The position numbers were made by a program, and so were the translations under genes. Source: Spirochaetota bacterium (GTDB taxonomy: Bacteria; Spirochaetota; Spirochaetia; DSM-27196; PWMO01). From it: a stretch of 8,608 nt of DNA. The notes beneath the pieces were generated by a model. That model saw nothing but the letters and a program-made list of their open reading frames with translations, did not search any database and had not been told where the DNA came from. The stretch spans positions 1-8,608 of the forward strand of contig JAAAOH010000351.1 in the NCBI GenBank assembly GCA_009908925.1, given 5' to 3'. Positions 4,559 through 8,608 of this stretch are shown piece by piece (within the stretch, counting starts at the first letter, position 1; each line of letters starts with the position of its first letter).

Positions 4559-5792
4559 CATCCGAGCAGGAATCGAAGACCTGCGGGCGAAGGGACTCTA
4601 CAAGAGCGAGCGAGTCCTCACCGGGCCGCAGCAGGCCCACATACGGGTGGCCGGCCCTGGTTCCCGCGCCGGCGCGGGCGGCGACACCGGCGCCGGCGGG
4701 GCAGCGGGAGTCGGCACCGAGGCCGGCCGTGAGGTCATCAACTTCTGTGCGAATAACTACCTCGGCCTCTCCAATCACCCGGAGATCATCGCGGCTGCGG
4801 CCAGCGCAATGGAGGACCGCGGCTACGGCCTGTCCTCGGTGCGCTTCATCTGCGGAACGCAGGACATTCACAAGGAGCTCGAGCGTGAGGTCAGCCGCTT
4901 CCTCGGGACCGAGGACAGCATCCTCTACGCCGCCGCGTTCGATGCCAACGGCGGCGTCTTCGAGCCGCTGCTGGGCCCCGAGGATGCCATCATCTCCGAC
5001 GAGCTCAACCACGCCTCCATCATAGACGGCGTCCGGCTGTGCAAGGCCGCGCGCTACCGCTACAAACACGCCGACATGGCCTCACTCGAGGAGCAACTGC
5101 AGGCAGCCGGCGACGCGCGCTACCGCATCATCGCTACAGACGGCGTGTTCTCGATGGACGGTGACATTGCACCGCTCCCGGGAATCGTTGAGCTCGCCCG
5201 GCGATACGACGCGCTGACGATGGTCGACGACTGCCACGCCACCGGCTACCTCGGCCCGACGGGCCGCGGCACCGCGGAGTACTACGGGCTCGAGGGGCAG
5301 ATCGATATCATCACCACGACGTTCGGAAAGGCACTCGGCGGGGCGTCGGGCGGCTGCACGAGTGGGAGAGGCGAAATCATAGAGCTCTTGAGACAGCGGT
5401 CGCGGCCGTATCTGTTCTCGAACACGCTGGCCCCCGCCATCGTGGGAGGGACGCGCCGCGCCCTCGAGCTCATCGGCGAGGACACCTCGCTCAAAGATCG
5501 GCTCGAGCACAATGTGGCACGGTTCAAGTCGGCCATCTCGAAGATCGGCCTCGACGTCCTCGACCGGCCGACCGCCATTGTGCCGGTCATGATCCACGAC
5601 GAGCCCACGGCGGTGGCGATGGCCGACCGCCTGCTCGAAAAGGGAATCTACGTGATCGGGTTCACCTATCCGGTGGTCCCCAAGGGCACGGCCCGGATCC
5701 GCGTACAGCTCTCCGCCGCCCACAGCGACGCGGATATCGACCGCGCGGTGGCGGCCTTCGAGGAATCGGCGCGGGAGCTCGAGCTACTCTGA
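4536..5792 (+). CDS. kbl: Glycine C-acetyltransferase (2-amino-3-ketobutyrate CoA ligase)
   Basis: This 418-residue PLP enzyme splits 2-amino-3-ketobutyrate with CoA into glycine and acetyl-CoA, the second step after Tdh; physical hand-over between the two enzymes is plausible because the intermediate is unstable. Hallmarks are INFCANNYLGLSNHP, SVRFICGTQDIHKELE, SDELNHASIIDGVRLCKA, VDDCHATG (Asp231 for the PLP ring nitrogen, His234) and TTFGKALGGASGG with the Schiff-base Lys265. The C-terminal YPVVPKGTARIRVQLSAAH is also typical. The E. coli enzyme has about 398 residues and its PLP lysine at 244; the 21-residue shift here is explained by a Gly/Ala-rich insert at about 40-65. The start ATG 4536 lies within the last codons of tdh and has GGGAG at 4524-4528, seven bases upstream. 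The stop overlaps the end of the opposing SDR gene by 9 bases, so no terminator fits between them. Confidence 0.96.
   Translation: MSQNMLDDIRAGIEDLRAKGLYKSERVLTGPQQAHIRVAGPGSRAGAGGDTGAGGAAGVGTEAGREVINFCANNYLGLSNHPEIIAAAASAMEDRGYGLSSVRFICGTQDIHKELEREVSRFLGTEDSILYAAAFDANGGVFEPLLGPEDAIISDELNHASIIDGVRLCKAARYRYKHADMASLEEQLQAAGDARYRIIATDGVFSMDGDIAPLPGIVELARRYDALTMVDDCHATGYLGPTGRGTAEYYGLEGQIDIITTTFGKALGGASGGCTSGRGEIIELLRQRSRPYLFSNTLAPAIVGGTRRALELIGEDTSLKDRLEHNVARFKSAISKIGLDVLDRPTAIVPVMIHDEPTAVAMADRLLEKGIYVIGFTYPVVPKGTARIRVQLSAAHSDADIDRAVAAFEESARELELL
4653..4730 (+). other. kbl: Gly/Ala-rich low-complexity insert in Kbl
   Basis: Residues about 40-65 read as a Gly/Ala-rich run (for example AGAGGDTGAGGAAGVG) placed between the N-terminal IRVA strand and the conserved INFCANNYLGL. 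In E. coli Kbl this turn is only about four residues long. The DNA is GC-repetitive and contains CCGGCGCCGG at 4687-4696. It should sit in a surface turn away from the active site. Confidence 0.7.
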
Positions 5793-6575
5793 GTCCTGCA
5801 GGTTGCCGACTAGCTTCGCAATGATCTTCCTCGGCAGAAGGCGCGGGGCGAGCGTGCCGAGGCGGTTTGAGAAACCGGGGATGGCGACGCGCGTTCCGCG
5901 CATGAGCGCCCGGTAGCCGTACTCGGCAACCGATCGCGAGCTCATCATCCCGTACTTCAACAGTTTCGCATTCTCCATCTCCGCTCGCTCCTGGAAGCCG
6001 GAGCTGGTGGGACCCGGACAGAGCGCGGTGACAGTGACGCCGGTGCCCGAGAGCTCGGTTGCGATTGCCTCGGAGAAGTGCAGCACGAAGGCCTTGGTGG
6101 CGAAGTATCCCGCCATGAGGGGGCCGGGCTGGAACGCCGCGGTGGAGGCAACGTTCATTATTCGGCCACTGCCGCGCTCGACCATACCAGGCAGCAGCAA
6201 ATGGGTGAGGTGAGTGAGCGCGGTGACGTTTACCTGAATCATATCGAGCTCGCGCCGTCTGTCGTTCTCGTGAAAGCGGCCATAGTTCGCGAAGCCGGCA
6301 TTGTTCACGAGCACGTCAAGCGCGAGCCCGGCCTCCGCGACGGTGCGGACGATTTCCTCCGGCGCCTCGGGCCGCGAGAGGTCCGAGGCAATCACGATCA
6401 CGTTGCGTCCATGTTGCTCGCGCAGCTCGACTGCAAGTGCCTCGAGCTTGTCCGCACTGCGGGCAACGAGCACGAGGTCATAGCCCTCCTCCGCAAGCTT
6501 CCGCGCGAGCTCCAACCCGATACCGCCCGAGGCTCCGGTAACGAGCGCTGTGTGTGTGTTGTGTGCATCATTCAT
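5784..6575 (-). CDS. Classical short-chain dehydrogenase/reductase (DltE/COG0300-like)
   Basis: This 263-residue NAD(P)-dependent oxidoreductase has the full classical SDR set: TGASGGIG (residues 13-20) for the cofactor, NNAG (91-94), catalytic Ser144 (NVAS), Tyr157 and Lys161 (YFATK), and CPGPT after the active site. The C-terminal AIPGFSNRLGTLAPRLLPRK resembles the COG0300 group of general ketoreductases, whose substrates are mostly unknown. An Arg at residue 39 just after the second strand (LVARS) would favour NADP(H), by inference. I chose ATG 6575, giving a normal MNDAHNTHTALVTGASGG start; GGTGGGAG precedes it but touches the ATG, so the Shine-Dalgarno spacing is poor. An in-frame ATG at 6638 would add 21 residues unlike the family. 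Codons 4-10 include a CA-rich simple stretch. The 3' end overlaps kbl tail-to-tail by 9 bases. The gene is divergent from acs; a link to threonine or acetate use is not shown. Confidence 0.9.
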   Translation of the reverse strand: MNDAHNTHTALVTGASGGIGLELARKLAEEGYDLVLVARSADKLEALAVELREQHGRNVIVIASDLSRPEAPEEIVRTVAEAGLALDVLVNNAGFANYGRFHENDRRRELDMIQVNVTALTHLTHLLLPGMVERGSGRIMNVASTAAFQPGPLMAGYFATKAFVLHFSEAIATELSGTGVTVTALCPGPTSSGFQERAEMENAKLLKYGMMSSRSVAEYGYRALMRGTRVAIPGFSNRLGTLAPRLLPRKIIAKLVGNLQDSE

Positions 6576-6653
6576 CTCCCACCCACATAACCGACTACGC
6601 CGCGTTTGCGCAACCCCGCAGGCTCGGCCGAGGGCCACGTCGCCGAAAAATTG

Positions 6654-6682
6654 TTGACCGCAGCACTATCCCATTCCATAAT
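6654..6682 (+). promoter_or_regulatory. acs: Sigma70-type promoter for acs
   Basis: TTGACC (6654-6659, 5/6) and CATAAT (6677-6682, 5/6) are separated by exactly 17 bases. The start of transcription is expected near 6689, giving a leader of about 26 bases that contains the Shine-Dalgarno sequence. The gap 6576-6715 otherwise shows no convincing promoter for the divergent SDR gene. Confidence 0.65.
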
Positions 6683-6703
6683 TGTGGATCGCACGCGTAC
6701 GGG

Positions 6704-6710
6704 AAGGAGG
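6704..6710 (+). promoter_or_regulatory. acs: Strong Shine-Dalgarno AAGGAGG for acs
   Basis: AAGGAGG ends five bases before ATG 6716. This near-perfect site fixes the acs start and suggests efficient translation. Confidence 0.9.
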
Positions 6711-6715
6711 CAGCA

Positions 6716-8608
<1,893 letters not shown>

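Noticed and set aside
6549..6559. TG dinucleotide tract at the start of the SDR gene as a phase-variation tract
   Set aside because: It has only about five units, too short to expect frequent slippage, and it encodes a plausible N-terminal tail.
6585..6613. Possible - strand promoter for the SDR gene (TTGCGC-17-TTATGT)
   Set aside because: Both boxes are poor and the start would fall about three bases before the ATG, excluding the Shine-Dalgarno sequence.
6664..6669. CACTAT in the acs promoter spacer resembling half of the tdh operator
   Set aside because: It is only a six-base match with no second half-site; expected by chance.

Overview
This is a high-G+C bacterial window, densely packed and with no RNA genes, CRISPR array, insertion sequence or other mobile element that I can see. 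Seven protein genes are supported. The first lacks its 5' end and the last lacks its 3' end because the window cuts them. The taxon cannot be fixed from sequence alone. The mix of an SDR-type threonine dehydrogenase, a sugar SIS/PIG-L/mutarotase operon and high G+C would suit a free-living high-G+C spirochaete or a similar heterotroph, but that is a low-confidence guess.

Region 1 (2-2819, + strand) is the distal part of a carbohydrate operon. It holds a double-SIS phosphosugar isomerase/deglycase-like protein, a PIG-L (LmbE-like) deacetylase and a GalM-type aldose 1-epimerase. Both junctions are 4-base ATGA overlaps, so the three are probably translationally coupled. Together they suggest uptake and breakdown of an (acetylated) amino sugar or glycoconjugate; the substrate is unknown and the promoter lies upstream of the window. 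A GC hairpin (2831-2853) follows.

Region 2 (2867-5792) is a threonine-degradation unit. An XRE-HTH/cupin regulator (- strand) is divergent from tdh-kbl (+ strand). Tdh is the short-chain (extended SDR) L-threonine 3-dehydrogenase and Kbl is 2-amino-3-ketobutyrate CoA ligase (glycine C-acetyltransferase). Together they turn threonine, NAD+ and CoA into glycine, acetyl-CoA and NADH. The 141-base gap between the regulator and tdh is the most interesting stretch of the window. It contains two sigma70-like promoters that face each other, two 14-bp palindromic operators of consensus TTCACTATAGTGAA placed on the two predicted start-point regions, and a perfect 14-bp tandem duplication that carries both the tdh Shine-Dalgarno sequence (+ strand) and the regulator's -35 box (- strand).

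Region 3 (5784-8608) holds a classical short-chain dehydrogenase (- strand) whose last codons overlap the end of kbl tail-to-tail, then a divergent acs (acetyl-CoA synthetase) with a clear promoter and a strong ribosome binding site. acs runs off the right edge about 20 codons before its expected end. Metabolically, kbl and acs both feed the acetyl-CoA pool, but acs has its own promoter and no good copy of the tdh operator.

A further oddity is that two unrelated enzymes, the PIG-L protein and Kbl, each carry a Gly/Ala-rich low-complexity stretch in what should be a surface loop. I found no wholly new biological system; the regulatory gap upstream of tdh is the best candidate for something undescribed.
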